A DNA stretch of 64,000 nt from Rhizobium sp. R635 (GTDB lineage: Bacteria; Pseudomonadota; Alphaproteobacteria; Rhizobiales; Rhizobiaceae), in the NCBI RefSeq assembly GCF_002211285.1, contig NZ_LOKX01000007.1, forward strand, positions 1 through 64,000, written 5' to 3'. The notes under the pieces are model-generated. The model was not told the DNA's origin and did no database searches. It saw only the letters and a list, made by a program, of their open reading frames with translations. This document shows positions 8,318 to 16,626 of the stretch, piece after piece. Both the position numbers and the translations under genes were made by a program. How positions within the stretch are numbered: the stretch's first letter is position 1; the number at the start of each line of letters is the position of its first letter.

Positions 8318-10093
8318 CTAGAGAACCTTGGCGAGGAATTCGCGTGTTCGAGGATGTTCCGCTTGCGTAAAGACCCGGGCCGGCGGGCCGGCCTCCAGGA
8401 TACGACCGCTTTCCATGAAGACGACGGTATCGGCGACCTCGCGGGCGAAACCGATTTCATGGGTGACGATGACGAGCGTCGTGCCGGTGCGGGCGAGTTC
8501 CTTGATGACATCGAGCACTTCGCCGACGAGTTCGGGATCGAGCGCGGAGGTCGGCTCGTCGAAGAGCAGCACCTTGGGGCGGAGCGCCAACGCCCGGGCG
8601 ATCGCGACGCGCTGCTGCTGGCCGCCGGAAAGCTGGCGCGGATAGGCATTGATCTTGTCGCTGAGTCCGATACGGGCGAGGAGTTCCTGCGCCAATTGCA
8701 CGGCTTCCTCGCGGCCGATGCCGCGAACCTGGATCGGCGCCTCGATGAGGTTTTCGAGCACGGTCAGATGCGGGAAGAGATTGAAGCTCTGGAAGACCAT
8801 GCCGATATCGGCGCGGCGCTTGAGGATATCCTTCTCCTTGAGCTCATAAAGCGTATCGCCCTTCCTGCTGTAGCCGACGAAATCGCCGTCGACGGAGATG
8901 AAGCCGTCGTCGACACGCTCCAGATGGTTGATCGCGCGCAGCAGCGTCGATTTTCCCGAACCGGAGGGACCGAGGACGGTGGTCACGCTGCCGGCCGGCA
9001 GGTTGAGTTCGACATTGTCGAGCACTTTCAGCGAACCGAAGCTTTTCGAGATAGCATGGATGCGCACCGCACCGCCTGTCCGCAGGGCCGTCGCATCATG
9101 GAAACCGGGATTGCGCGCGCTATCGGTCGTGTTCTCGAGAGCAGGCAGCGGACGGCGGAAGCGCTCCAGGAATGCCTGGAAGGGCAGCGGTGTCGGATTG
9201 CGCACGGCGCCTTTGGAGAAGTAGCGCTCGATATAGTACTGGGCGGCCGACAGCACGGTCATGATGATCAGATACCAGACGGTTGCGACCATCAGCAGCG
9301 GAATGACTTCGAGATTGCGGCGGTAGATCACCTGGACCGTGTAAAAGAGCTCCGGCAGCGCCAGCACATAGACGACGGACGTGCTCTTGGCCAATCCGAT
9401 GAGCTCGTTGAAACCGGTCGGCAGAATGGAGCGCATGGCCTGCGGCAGCACGATGCGGAAGGCCTGGCGGCGGCGCGGCAGGCCGAGCGCGGCTGCGGCC
9501 TCCAGTTGCCCATGATCCACCGACAGAATGCCGCCGCGGACGATCTCGGCGAAAAAGGCCGACTGGTTGAGCGTCAGGCCGAGATAGGCGGCGGCAAAGG
9601 GCGTCAGCAGTTGCACGGTGGGATAGCTGAACAAGACCGTATCGGTGAAGGGAACCCCGATCTTGATCGTTTCGTAGAGGTAGCCGAGATTGTTCAAGAT
9701 CAAGAGCAGCACGATCATGGGGATCGAGCGCAGCAGCCAGATATAGCCCCAGGAAAGGCCTGATAGCAGCGGCGACCTGGAAACACGGGCAAGCGCCAGA
9801 GCCGTTCCGAGGATGGAACCGGAAACGGCGGCGAGCGCGGTCAGGAGCAATGTCCTGCCCAGGCCGACGAGCACCGGTTCGGCAAAGAACCATTCGGCAA
9901 AGACGCCCCAACCCCAACGCGGATTGGTGAAGGTGGAATAGAGCACGGCGACGATGACGACAGCGGCGAATATCGTGCCCGCCAGCCGCTCGGGATGGCG
10001 CGCCGGCACGATGCGGTAACGGGAAGTGTCCTGCCTGGGTTCTGCCGTCCTGCTGGCGGGCTCGAGGCCCGCAAAATCCGTCGTCAGTGCCAT
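8318..10093 (-). CDS. Fused amino-acid ABC transporter permease-ATPase
   Basis: A single 591-aa polypeptide combining channel and motor for amino-acid uptake. Residues about 40-300 are an HisM/TcyL-type permease: several membrane segments and the EAA loop [21 protein letters not shown] at about 200-220. Residues about 343-591 are a GlnQ/TcyN-type ATPase: Walker [10 protein letters not shown] at 375-383, LSGGQQQR signature, [13 protein letters not shown], and switch [13 protein letters not shown]. The junction is a short hydrophilic linker without a start codon context, so this is a true fusion. Partners are the two receptors just downstream. The usual arrangement in other bacteria is separate genes. 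Confidence 0.88.
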   Translation of the reverse strand: MALTTDFAGLEPASRTAEPRQDTSRYRIVPARHPERLAGTIFAAVVIVAVLYSTFTNPRWGWGVFAEWFFAEPVLVGLGRTLLLTALAAVSGSILGTALALARVSRSPLLSGLSWGYIWLLRSIPMIVLLLILNNLGYLYETIKIGVPFTDTVLFSYPTVQLLTPFAAAYLGLTLNQSAFFAEIVRGGILSVDHGQLEAAAALGLPRRRQAFRIVLPQAMRSILPTGFNELIGLAKSTSVVYVLALPELFYTVQVIYRRNLEVIPLLMVATVWYLIIMTVLSAAQYYIERYFSKGAVRNPTPLPFQAFLERFRRPLPALENTTDSARNPGFHDATALRTGGAVRIHAISKSFGSLKVLDNVELNLPAGSVTTVLGPSGSGKSTLLRAINHLERVDDGFISVDGDFVGYSRKGDTLYELKEKDILKRRADIGMVFQSFNLFPHLTVLENLIEAPIQVRGIGREEAVQLAQELLARIGLSDKINAYPRQLSGGQQQRVAIARALALRPKVLLFDEPTSALDPELVGEVLDVIKELARTGTTLVIVTHEIGFAREVADTVVFMESGRILEAGPPARVFTQAEHPRTREFLAKVL

Positions 10094-10128
10094 CGTCTTT
10101 CCCTTTTATGATTGTCGGTCTTGCCGTT

Positions 10129-10680
10129 TCAGAGATTTGCGCCGGCCACCTTCAGGCGCGGTTCGCTTTCGAAAGCCGGCGCAGTGAGATGGGTGATGTC
10201 CTTCTCGAAGGGCAGGCTCTTGTAGATCTCGGGATCGGCAGCCGTGTCGAAGAGCGCGGTGTAGCCATAATTCAGATAAAGGCCGACGGCCTCCGGCTGG
10301 CGGAAACCGGTCGTCAGATAGATCCTGCCATAACCCTGGCGGGCCGCCTGAGCCTCCAACTCCACCAGCACCTTGCGGGCGAGGCCCTGGCGGCGCAGAT
10401 CGGAGCGCGTCCAGATGCGTTTGAACTCGGCCGTGCGATCGTCGTAGTGCTTGAAGGCGCCGCCGCCGATGGTTTCACCATTCCGGATCAGCAGCAGAAA
10501 ATTGCCATGAGGCGGCGCGAAGGCTTCGGGGGGATAGCGGTTGAGCTCGGCCGCGGCACCCTCGGCGCTGAAATAATTGCCGTAGCGGCTGTCATATTCG
10601 TAGATCAGCTCGTCGATCAGCGGCTTGGCGCGGGGATCGAGAGGGGTCGTATAGAGAAACGTATCGCTCATATCGTTCAT
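10129..10680 (-). CDS. GNAT-family N-acetyltransferase
   Basis: Acetyl-CoA-dependent acetyltransferase of 183 aa. The acetyl-CoA site is seen as RSDLRRQGLARKVLVELEAQA, followed by the strand-helix YGRIYLTTGFRQPEAVGLYLNYGYTALF typical of GNAT motif B. The ATG at 10680 overlaps the upstream stop (TGATG), so it is coupled to the M20 deacylase; a second ATG at 10671 is possible. In the Bacillus ytm operon the corresponding enzyme (YtmI/SnaA) N-acetylates S-substituted cysteines before oxidation and the M20 enzyme removes the acetyl group. I infer the same pairing here. Confidence 0.8.
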   Translation of the reverse strand: MNDMSDTFLYTTPLDPRAKPLIDELIYEYDSRYGNYFSAEGAAAELNRYPPEAFAPPHGNFLLLIRNGETIGGGAFKHYDDRTAEFKRIWTRSDLRRQGLARKVLVELEAQAARQGYGRIYLTTGFRQPEAVGLYLNYGYTALFDTAADPEIYKSLPFEKDITHLTAPAFESEPRLKVAGANL

Positions 10681-11879
10681 CACCCGTTGTCTTCAGTGAG
10701 GAAGGTTTCCGCGAGCCGCACCCAGTAGCGGGCGGCCGGCGCGATGATCGCGTCGTTGAAATCGTAGTGAGCGCTGTGGAGAGGAGCGCTGTCGCCATTG
10801 CCGACGAAGAGATAGCTGCCGGGATTTGCCTGCAGCATGAAGGCGAAATCCTCGCTCGCGGTTCTCGGCCGGAAATCCTTCTCGATCGCGGCAAGGCCGA
10901 GCGCGTCATAGGCGACGTCGCGGGCAAAGGCCGTTTCCCTGGCGTGATTGATGAGCGCGGGAAAACCGAGCCGGTAGTTCACGTCCGCCTCGGCGCCGAA
11001 GCTTTCGGCCTGGGCGCGGGCAAGCGCCGGAATGCGCTCCTGCAGCAGTTGACGCACGGTCTCGCTGAAGGCCCGCATGGTGAGCTTCATCTCCACGCTT
11101 TCCGGGATTACGTTCGAGGCGGAACCGGCATGGATCGAGCCGACAGTGGCGACCGCCATGTCCTGCGGATCGACATTGCGCGAGACGACGCTCTGGAGCG
11201 CGGTGATGAAGGAGGCCGACGCCAGCACCGGGTCGACAGCGCGATGCGGCTCGGCCCCATGGCCGCCTCTGCCGACGATCCGGATGACCGCCTGGTCGAC
11301 CGACGCCATGGCGGGGCCGGTGACGAAGCCGAACTGACCTGCCGCGACACCGGGCCAGTTGTGCAAGCCGAAGACCGCATCGACGGGAAACCGCTCGAAC
11401 AGCCCTTCGGAAATCATCTTGCGGGCGCCGGCGCCGATCTCTTCGGCCGGCTGGAAAATCAGCCTGAGCGTGCCGCTGAAATTGCCGCTCTCTGCGAGAT
11501 AGCGGGCGGCGGCAAGCAGGATTGAGGTATGCCCATCATGGCCACAGGCATGCATGACGCCAGGGTTGCTGCTGGCATAGGCAAGGTCGGTCGCCTCCTC
11601 GATCGGCAGCGCATCCATATCAGCACGGATGCCGATCCGCTTCTTGCCTTCGCCACGCCTGAGGGTGGCGACGATGCCGGTGCCGGCAATGCCCGTCGCC
11701 ACCTCGTAGCCCCAAGAGGAAAGGCGGGATGCCACGAGCTTGCTGGTTCTCAACTCCTGGAAAGCGAGCTCGGGATATTGGTGCAGATCGCGGCGCAGTG
11801 TGATGATTTCATCGAGATAACGGGCGATGCCCTTCTCGACCGGATCGTTGCTGCGCGGGTTCTGAGCGATGACGTCCAT
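10680..11879 (-). CDS. M20-family amidohydrolase (N-acyl amino acid deacylase)
   Basis: Metal-dependent deacylase of the hippurate hydrolase/IAA-amino-acid hydrolase group (M20D), 399 aa, cytoplasmic. Metal-ligand motifs: RADMDALPI at 85-93, HACGHDGH at 110-117, EEIGAGA downstream, and HNWPG in the lid-proximal segment. Close in type to Bacillus YtnL/SndA, which deacetylates N-acetylated S-modified cysteine. Starts 17 bases after the upstream monooxygenase and is coupled to the acetyltransferase that follows. Precise acyl-amino-acid substrate cannot be read from sequence. Confidence 0.85.
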   Translation of the reverse strand: MDVIAQNPRSNDPVEKGIARYLDEIITLRRDLHQYPELAFQELRTSKLVASRLSSWGYEVATGIAGTGIVATLRRGEGKKRIGIRADMDALPIEEATDLAYASSNPGVMHACGHDGHTSILLAAARYLAESGNFSGTLRLIFQPAEEIGAGARKMISEGLFERFPVDAVFGLHNWPGVAAGQFGFVTGPAMASVDQAVIRIVGRGGHGAEPHRAVDPVLASASFITALQSVVSRNVDPQDMAVATVGSIHAGSASNVIPESVEMKLTMRAFSETVRQLLQERIPALARAQAESFGAEADVNYRLGFPALINHARETAFARDVAYDALGLAAIEKDFRPRTASEDFAFMLQANPGSYLFVGNGDSAPLHSAHYDFNDAIIAPAARYWVRLAETFLTEDNG

Positions 11880-11896
11880 GGCGGTTCGCCGGCGCC

Positions 11897-13246
11897 TCAG
11901 GCGCCGACAGCCTTTCCGCGTTCGAGCGCATCCACAGCGGCCGCATAGCGGCTTTCGCGGAAGGGCAAGCCCAGATGGTCGCGCAGCGTCTCGCCCTTCA
12001 GGATAGGATCGAAATAGCCTCGCTCGGTGAGGATCGGCAGGACGTATCGGGCGAAATCGTCGAAGCCCTCGGCGATGACGGGGAAGCCGAGGATGAAGCC
12101 GTCGGCGGCGCCGTGATCCACCCAGCGGATGATCTCGCCTGCAATATGCTCGGCGGTGCCGATGAAAGCGGTGCGCGGCGTTGCTGAATCGAGCGCGACC
12201 TGGCGAAGCGTCAGCCCTTTTTCCCGTGCTGTCCTTTTGATGCGATCGGTGGTGGCGCGGAAATTGTTCCTGCCGATGTCGCCGAGTTCGGGGAACGGCT
12301 CGTCGAGCGGATAGACGCTGAAATCATGATGATCGAAGAAACGGCCGAGATAGAGGAGCGCCTCCTCGATCGTGACGAGGTTGCGGATCGCCTGGTACTT
12401 GACTTCCGCCTCCTCGGGCGTCGCGCCGACGATCGGCCCGATGCCCGGATAGATACCGACTTCCGCGGCACTGCGGCCATGTGCAATCACGCTGTCCTTG
12501 AGCTGCCGGTAGAAGGCCTGCGCTTCTTCGAACGGCCCGCCATTGGTGAAGACGGCATCGGCATGCTTGCCGGCGAGCCTGATGCCGGAATCCGAAGCGC
12601 CGGCCTGGAAGACGACGGGCTGGCCCTGCTTCGACCGGCCGATGTTGAGCGGCCCCTCGACGCGGAAGAAGCGGCCCTTATGGTTGAGGCGATGCATCTT
12701 CGTCTTGTCGACAAAGACGCCAGTCTCGCGATTGCGCACGAAAGCATCGTCGTCCCAGGAATCCCAGAGACCCTTGATCGCGTCGATATAATCCTCGGCG
12801 ATCTCGTAACGCAGCTCGTGCTCGGGATGCTCGCGGCTGTAATTGCGCCCCGAGCCTTCGAGCGGCGAAGTCACCGCATTCCACCCTGCCCTGCCGCCGC
12901 TGATGAGATCGATCGAGGCGAACTGGCGGGCGATGGTGAAGGGATCGCTGTAGGAGGTCGAGACCGTGCCGACGAGGCCGATCTTCGAGGTGGAGGCCGC
13001 CAGCGCCGAGAGAATGGCGATCGGCTCGAACCGGTTGAGAAAATGCGGGATCGACTGCTCGTTGATATAAAGTCCGTCGGCGACGAAGGCGAAGGCGATG
13101 CCGGCCGCTTCCGCCTTGTGCGCCGTCTTGACGAAGAAGTCGAAATTGACGCTGGCATCGGCCGGTCCACTTGGGTGTTTCCAGGCATTCATATGGCCGC
13201 CTGGGCCCTGCAGCATGATGCCGAACGTGACGTGTTTCTGAGCCAT
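11897..13246 (-). CDS. NtaA/DmoA/YtnJ-type FMN-dependent monooxygenase
   Basis: 449-aa LLM enzyme of the nitrilotriacetate monooxygenase/dimethylsulfide monooxygenase family; uses FMNH2 supplied by a separate reductase. Diagnostic segments: HVTFGIMLQGPGGHMNAWKHP at the start, SKIGLVGTVSTSYSDPFTIARQFASIDLISGGRAGWNAVTS, GPLNIGRSKQGQPVVFQAGASDSGIRLAGKHADAVFTNG, and the C-terminal HGAADGFILGFPV. It is longer than plain LLM enzymes, as expected for this subgroup. Bacillus YtnJ/CmoJ oxidatively cleaves N-acetyl-S-alkylcysteine; given the neighbours I infer a similar C-S bond cleavage. No flavin reductase gene is present in the operon. Confidence 0.85.
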   Translation of the reverse strand: MAQKHVTFGIMLQGPGGHMNAWKHPSGPADASVNFDFFVKTAHKAEAAGIAFAFVADGLYINEQSIPHFLNRFEPIAILSALAASTSKIGLVGTVSTSYSDPFTIARQFASIDLISGGRAGWNAVTSPLEGSGRNYSREHPEHELRYEIAEDYIDAIKGLWDSWDDDAFVRNRETGVFVDKTKMHRLNHKGRFFRVEGPLNIGRSKQGQPVVFQAGASDSGIRLAGKHADAVFTNGGPFEEAQAFYRQLKDSVIAHGRSAAEVGIYPGIGPIVGATPEEAEVKYQAIRNLVTIEEALLYLGRFFDHHDFSVYPLDEPFPELGDIGRNNFRATTDRIKRTAREKGLTLRQVALDSATPRTAFIGTAEHIAGEIIRWVDHGAADGFILGFPVIAEGFDDFARYVLPILTERGYFDPILKGETLRDHLGLPFRESRYAAAVDALERGKAVGA

Positions 13247-13269
13247 GGGATCGATCCTCCTTGGAAGGG

Positions 13270-14262
13270 TCAGGCGACGAGGGAAAGCCGCTCGGCTGCG
13301 AGCAGTTCGATGGAGGCAAGGCGGTCGGCAGTTGAAAGCGCCGGGGTGTCGAGCACGAATTCCTTGACGCCGTAGCGGCGATGAAGTTCGTCCAGTTCCT
13401 TGCGGATCTGCTTTGCCGTGCCGTGGAGCACGCTCGGCACCTTCTCCTCGATGCGGTAATCGGTGACGCCCGCCTGGCGGGCAAATTCGGCCGCCTGCTC
13501 CTCGCTGCCGACATTGACGGTCTGGCCGTTCGGCAGGAACACCTTGACGATACGCAGATTGCCGACCCGCTCGCGGGCATAGTCCTCGCTTTCGGCGGCA
13601 AAGGCTGCGAGCGCCAGGATCGGGCGCCTGCCGCCGGATGCCTCCTCATAGGCCCCGAAAGTCTTGGTGAGATTGTCAGGATCGCCGTTCAGGTGACCGG
13701 CAAAGACAAGCTCCCAGCCCTTCTCGGCGGCGAGCTTGGCGCTTTCGACGCTGGCGCCGAGCAGGAACCGTTCCGGAGCCGTCGGCGGGAAAGGCGTCGC
13801 CTGCGCGCCGGCGTAATTGGGGTCGGCAGCGAGATACGTGTTGAGATCGGAAAGCTGGCTCGCAAAATCCGGCTTCCTGGACGGATCGACGGCAAGCTGC
13901 AGAGCCCGCGTCGACAGCGGAAAACCGCCCGGCGCCTTGCCGACGCCGAGATCGACGCGGCCGGGCGCAAGCGATGCCAGTAGATTGAACGTTTCGGCAA
14001 CCTTGTAGGCGCTGTAGTGCTGCAGCATGACCCCGCCGGAACCGATACGGATCTTCGAGGTCCTGGCGAGAAGATAGGCGATCAGCGCCTCCGGTGCGGA
14101 GCTCGCCAGGTTGGACATGTTATGGTGCTCGGCGACCCAGAAACGGTGATAACCGAGTTCCTCCGCCCGGGTGGCGATCTTTACCGTCGCCCTCAGCGCA
14201 TCGGCGGCGGAAAGACCCTGTTCGATCGGGCTTTTGTCGAGAAGGCTGAGGAGGTAGGTCAT
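13270..14262 (-). CDS. LLM-class flavin-dependent oxidoreductase, YtmO-like
   Basis: 330-aa single-domain luciferase-like protein, first gene of the nine-gene organosulfur operon. It begins MTYLLSLLDKSPIEQGLSA and carries RFWVAEHHNMSNLASSAPE, SKIRIGSGGVMLQHYSAYKVAETFNLLASLAPGRVDLGVGKAPGG (classic LLM block) and HGTAKQIRKELDELHRRYGV near the end. The ADALRATVKIATRAEELGYHRFW-VAEHHN pattern is that of YtmO/CmoO and related enzymes. It precedes the NtaA-type enzyme by 23 bases, a pairing also seen in the Bacillus salvage operon. Confidence 0.83.
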   Translation of the reverse strand: MTYLLSLLDKSPIEQGLSAADALRATVKIATRAEELGYHRFWVAEHHNMSNLASSAPEALIAYLLARTSKIRIGSGGVMLQHYSAYKVAETFNLLASLAPGRVDLGVGKAPGGFPLSTRALQLAVDPSRKPDFASQLSDLNTYLAADPNYAGAQATPFPPTAPERFLLGASVESAKLAAEKGWELVFAGHLNGDPDNLTKTFGAYEEASGGRRPILALAAFAAESEDYARERVGNLRIVKVFLPNGQTVNVGSEEQAAEFARQAGVTDYRIEEKVPSVLHGTAKQIRKELDELHRRYGVKEFVLDTPALSTADRLASIELLAAERLSLVA

Positions 14263-14293
14263 GACGTCCCGATCCGCTCAATGGTTGCAAAGA

Positions 14294-14317
14294 TTAATCT
14301 ATAAAATCAGTAGACAA
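14294..14317. promoter_or_regulatory. TCTA-N9-TAGA motif, copy 2, upstream of the organosulfur operon
   Basis: Located 32 bases before the first gene of the minus-strand operon. On that strand it begins TTGTCTAC and ends ATAGATTAA. It agrees with copy 1 (4478-4501) at 20 of 24 bases; the mismatches fall inside the spacer. Placed where a promoter or operator is expected; the identity of the regulator is unknown. Confidence 0.5.
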
Positions 14318-14470
14318 ACTTCGTTATAAGAAATGACATTCTCTTTCGCAGCCGCTGAGGGGAAAAAACAGGCGCGTCTGAACGCCTCGGGCGCATGTTC
14401 GGATGACTGGCCTGAACCCTTCCAATCGACCATTTTATGATCTATATTCTGGTCGAAACGGAGTAGTCGC

Positions 14471-14752
14471 ATGAAGCTGTCAGAACAGGTCAAGCCGATC
14501 AGCTATCTCAAGGCGCATGCGCCTGAAATCATCCGGACGCTGAAGGACAATCCGCAGCCTGTCGTCATTACCCTCCACGGCGAAGCGAAAGCGATCCTTC
14601 AGGATGTCGGCCAGTATGAAGAAACGCAGGAGACCTTGGCGCTCCTGAAGGTGCTGGCGCTCACCAATCGGCAAGTCGAGGAAGGCAAGACGCGCCCCGC
14701 TGCGGAATCCTTCGCGCGCATTCGCAAGCGTCTGGCCGACAGCCAGTCCTGA
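14471..14752 (+). CDS. Type II antitoxin, Phd/YefM family
   Basis: 93-aa antitoxin, predicted to bind both its toxin and its own promoter. N-terminal Phd/YefM fold: MKLSEQVKPISYLKAHAPEIIRTLKDNPQPVVITLHGEAKAILQ, where VVITLHGEAKAIL is the characteristic strand-turn. The C-terminal tail would mask the toxin. Its stop overlaps the toxin start (TGATG), the usual coupling. It is divergent from the organosulfur operon and adjacent to repABC, suggesting a plasmid stabilisation role. Confidence 0.85.
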   Translation: MKLSEQVKPISYLKAHAPEIIRTLKDNPQPVVITLHGEAKAILQDVGQYEETQETLALLKVLALTNRQVEEGKTRPAAESFARIRKRLADSQS

Positions 14753-15075
14753 TGCCTTATCGTGTTCTTTTCGCCAAGGACGCGGAGCGCGATGTCGAAG
14801 ATCTTTATCGTTTCGTCGCCGGCCGCGACGGCACCGAGACGGCGGAACGCATCCTGACGGAAATCGAGAGCGCCTGCGCCGATCTCGAAGAATTCCCCGC
14901 CCGCGGAAATATCCCAAAGGAACTGGCCAGCATCGGCATCTCCGAATACCGGGAACTGCACCATAAACCCTGGCGCATGATCTACCGCATCATCGGCACC
15001 GACGTCGTCGTCTATTGCGTGGTGGATGGGCGCCGCGACATGCAGTCTTTCCTTGAGCGAAGACTTATCCGCTGA
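14752..15075 (+). CDS. Type II toxin, RelE/ParE superfamily
   Basis: 107-aa toxin beginning MPYRVLFAKDAERDVEDLYRFVA, with the ParE-type segments GTETAERILTEIESACADLEEFPARGN and EYRELHHKPWRMIYRIIGTDVVVYCVVDGRRD. The latter resembles the RelE/ParE core strand pattern. Whether it acts as a ribosome-dependent nuclease or a gyrase poison cannot be told from sequence; the N-terminal two-helix hairpin favours ParE-like. It sits 47 bases from the repC 3' end, converging on it. Confidence 0.85.
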   Translation: MPYRVLFAKDAERDVEDLYRFVAGRDGTETAERILTEIESACADLEEFPARGNIPKELASIGISEYRELHHKPWRMIYRIIGTDVVVYCVVDGRRDMQSFLERRLIR

Positions 15076-15122
15076 AATTCCGTACATCGTCCCTCCCCTG
15101 ACCATCGACAGCCGCCAAAGAT

Positions 15123-16427
15123 CTATCCAGCCTTTCGGCCGGCCGGCGCATTTGCCCGCAGGAGCGCCATCAGCATCGGGCCGATCGCGAACTCTCCCTT
15201 TTCGCTTCGCCGCGTCAGGTCGCGAAGATAACCGCCGGCTGAATTGATGTGGCCCCCGCGTTCCAGGATGCATGCCATCACGGTCGCGGCGTTTTCAGCT
15301 CCCATCACATTTGCCGCCTCCTCATAGGCTGACGGGCTGACGCCCAGCATCGATCGAACCATGACGGCGGCGCTCATCAGGTCGCGCCAGTTGCGGATCA
15401 CACCATCCGGCCCATAAGCCACGATTTCCGGGCAGGCCTGCAGGACCAGGCCAAGTGGGAAGGATTTCAGGCCGCCGGCATCATCGCGGCCGCCCGGCCG
15501 TCGACTTTGCTGCTCCTCCTGTCCGATCGGAAGGGCCGTCTCATCCCTCCCCTTTTCCAACGTTACGGCCCCTCGCCCATTATCTTGCTCCGGCATCGCG
15601 CCCTGCTTCGGTTCGAAGCTTGGTTCAAGATCAGAAGTGGATTCGGGGTTTGAATTCTGTATGTGACGCTCGATATAATCGGCATTGCCGCGCTGTTTTG
15701 TTGATTTAATCCGCGTTTCTAACCGGTTAAGGATATCTGCCCGAAACGCTGTCAATTCATCCAGCAGCTGTTCGAGTTGTGCTGTCGTGGGCGATCTCGG
15801 CAGGCCTTCGATCAGATCCCGAAATTCCTGATATAACCCCTGCCAATCCCCCTCAACGTCTTCCTCGACAGCCGCTTCGATCAGCTTTGCGATATCACGG
15901 CGGCAAAGAGTGATGCGTTCGCGCAGGCGCTGGACGTGCAAGCGCTCGGCCATCACCTCGGCTGCGAGCTGCTCGATCTCCTCGGCGCGGGCAAGCAGCG
16001 GCGCCAGTGAGAAGCCGAAGGCTTCGTCAATCTCCCCTGCCCTGTCCCTGCGGACATAGCGCTTGCCGTTGGGGCTATCCTTGCGCAGCAGAAGCCCCGC
16101 TTCGACGAGCGCGGCGAGATGGCGCCGGACGGTCTGTTCGGCCATGCCATGCGTCCTCAGCGAAAGCTGGACATTCGATGGGAAGACGATCAGGCCATTT
16201 TGCTCGGCCAGCTCGTTCTTCGGATAAAAACTCAACAGCGCATTGAGTACGGCAAGCGCCCGATCCCCGATGCCGAGCAACGGCTTTGCTTCGCACAGCG
16301 CACGAAACAGTTTCCATTTGTCGACCGTCTGAGCAGGCTTGATCTCACCTGCCATGACCTGGTTTGCCAGCATGCCAAGCGTCATCGACCGCCGCCCGAA
16401 GGGCGTCGTTATACTTCCGGTTTCCAT
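15123..16427 (-). CDS. repC: Replication initiator RepC
   Basis: 434-aa essential initiator of repABC plasmids. N-terminal half has the RepC start (METGSITTPFGRRSMTLGMLANQ), WKLFRALCEAKPLLGIGDRALAVLNALLSFYP, and a winged-helix region (SLRTHGMAEQTVRRHLAALVEAGLLLRKDSPNGKRY). The middle is a variable hydrophilic linker; the C-terminus holds PLGLVLQACPEIVAYGPDG and GGYLRDLTRRSEKGEFAIGPMLMALLRA. I set the start at 16427, preceded by GGTGGAAGAG; an earlier in-frame ATG at 16526 lies inside the predicted antisense-RNA target. Expression should be held down by the small RNA at about 16520-16576. Confidence 0.93.
   Translation of the reverse strand: METGSITTPFGRRSMTLGMLANQVMAGEIKPAQTVDKWKLFRALCEAKPLLGIGDRALAVLNALLSFYPKNELAEQNGLIVFPSNVQLSLRTHGMAEQTVRRHLAALVEAGLLLRKDSPNGKRYVRRDRAGEIDEAFGFSLAPLLARAEEIEQLAAEVMAERLHVQRLRERITLCRRDIAKLIEAAVEEDVEGDWQGLYQEFRDLIEGLPRSPTTAQLEQLLDELTAFRADILNRLETRIKSTKQRGNADYIERHIQNSNPESTSDLEPSFEPKQGAMPEQDNGRGAVTLEKGRDETALPIGQEEQQSRRPGGRDDAGGLKSFPLGLVLQACPEIVAYGPDGVIRNWRDLMSAAVMVRSMLGVSPSAYEEAANVMGAENAATVMACILERGGHINSAGGYLRDLTRRSEKGEFAIGPMLMALLRANAPAGRKAG
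15630..15740. other. Candidate replication origin inside repC
   Basis: In characterised repABC replicons the origin lies within the repC coding sequence, in an AT-rich stretch. Here the stretch encoding the variable linker (about 15640-15740) is visibly richer in A/T than the rest of the gene, with runs such as GTTTTGTTGATTTAATC and GGTTAAGGATAT. Placement is by analogy; no initiator-binding repeats were identified. Confidence 0.4.
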
Positions 16428-16484
16428 CTCTTCCACCTCAACGAGGCAAAAGAAATCCGCTCGCCAAAACGGCGCCAAAAACTC

Positions 16485-16513
16485 TTGACAGCGATTCTCG
16501 GAAGTGCGATTCT
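16485..16513 (+). promoter_or_regulatory. Predicted promoter of the repABC antisense RNA
   Basis: TTGACA at 16485-16490 and GATTCT at 16508-16513, spaced by 17 bases, on the strand opposite repABC. Predicted transcription start near 16520. The -35 box is a perfect consensus; the -10 box is weak. Confidence 0.55.
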
Positions 16514-16519
16514 CGGAGG

Positions 16520-16576
16520 TGTTCAAGACTACGAGGAAAGCTTCCGTGACGGTGACGTTCGGGGGCTTTTTTCTTT
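16520..16576 (+). ncRNA. Predicted counter-transcribed RNA (incompatibility RNA) of repABC
   Basis: A short RNA of about 55-60 nt is predicted between repB and repC, antisense to the repC leader. It ends in a clear intrinsic terminator: AAAGCTTCCG (16537-16546) pairs with CGGGGGCTTT (16560-16569), including two G-U pairs, followed by a T-rich tail. Position, length and structure match the ctRNA/incA of repABC plasmids, which blocks repC expression and causes incompatibility. It is not experimentally known for this replicon. Confidence 0.75.
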
Positions 16577-16597
16577 TGCGCGTTATCTCCTATCCGA

Positions 16598-16613
16598 ATT
16601 GTCAGCTGACAAC
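16598..16613. promoter_or_regulatory. parS-like palindrome between repB and repC
   Basis: ATTGTCAGCTGACAAC differs by one base from the perfect palindrome at 18973-18988. It fits the RepB-binding parS consensus of repABC plasmids (GTTNNNNGCNNNNAAC with one edge mismatch). Lies 14 bases downstream of the repB stop. Confidence 0.75.
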
Positions 16614-16626
16614 CGGTCTAACTGCC

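Noticed and set aside
8177..9763. 528-codon open frame antisense to the transporter fusion
   Set aside because: Covers a gene with intact Walker motifs and an EAA loop; no domain in the antisense product.
16428..16526. Extended RepC start at 16526
   Set aside because: The added residues fall in the antisense-RNA target and lack RepC homology; METGSITTPFGRR at 16427 is the usual beginning.
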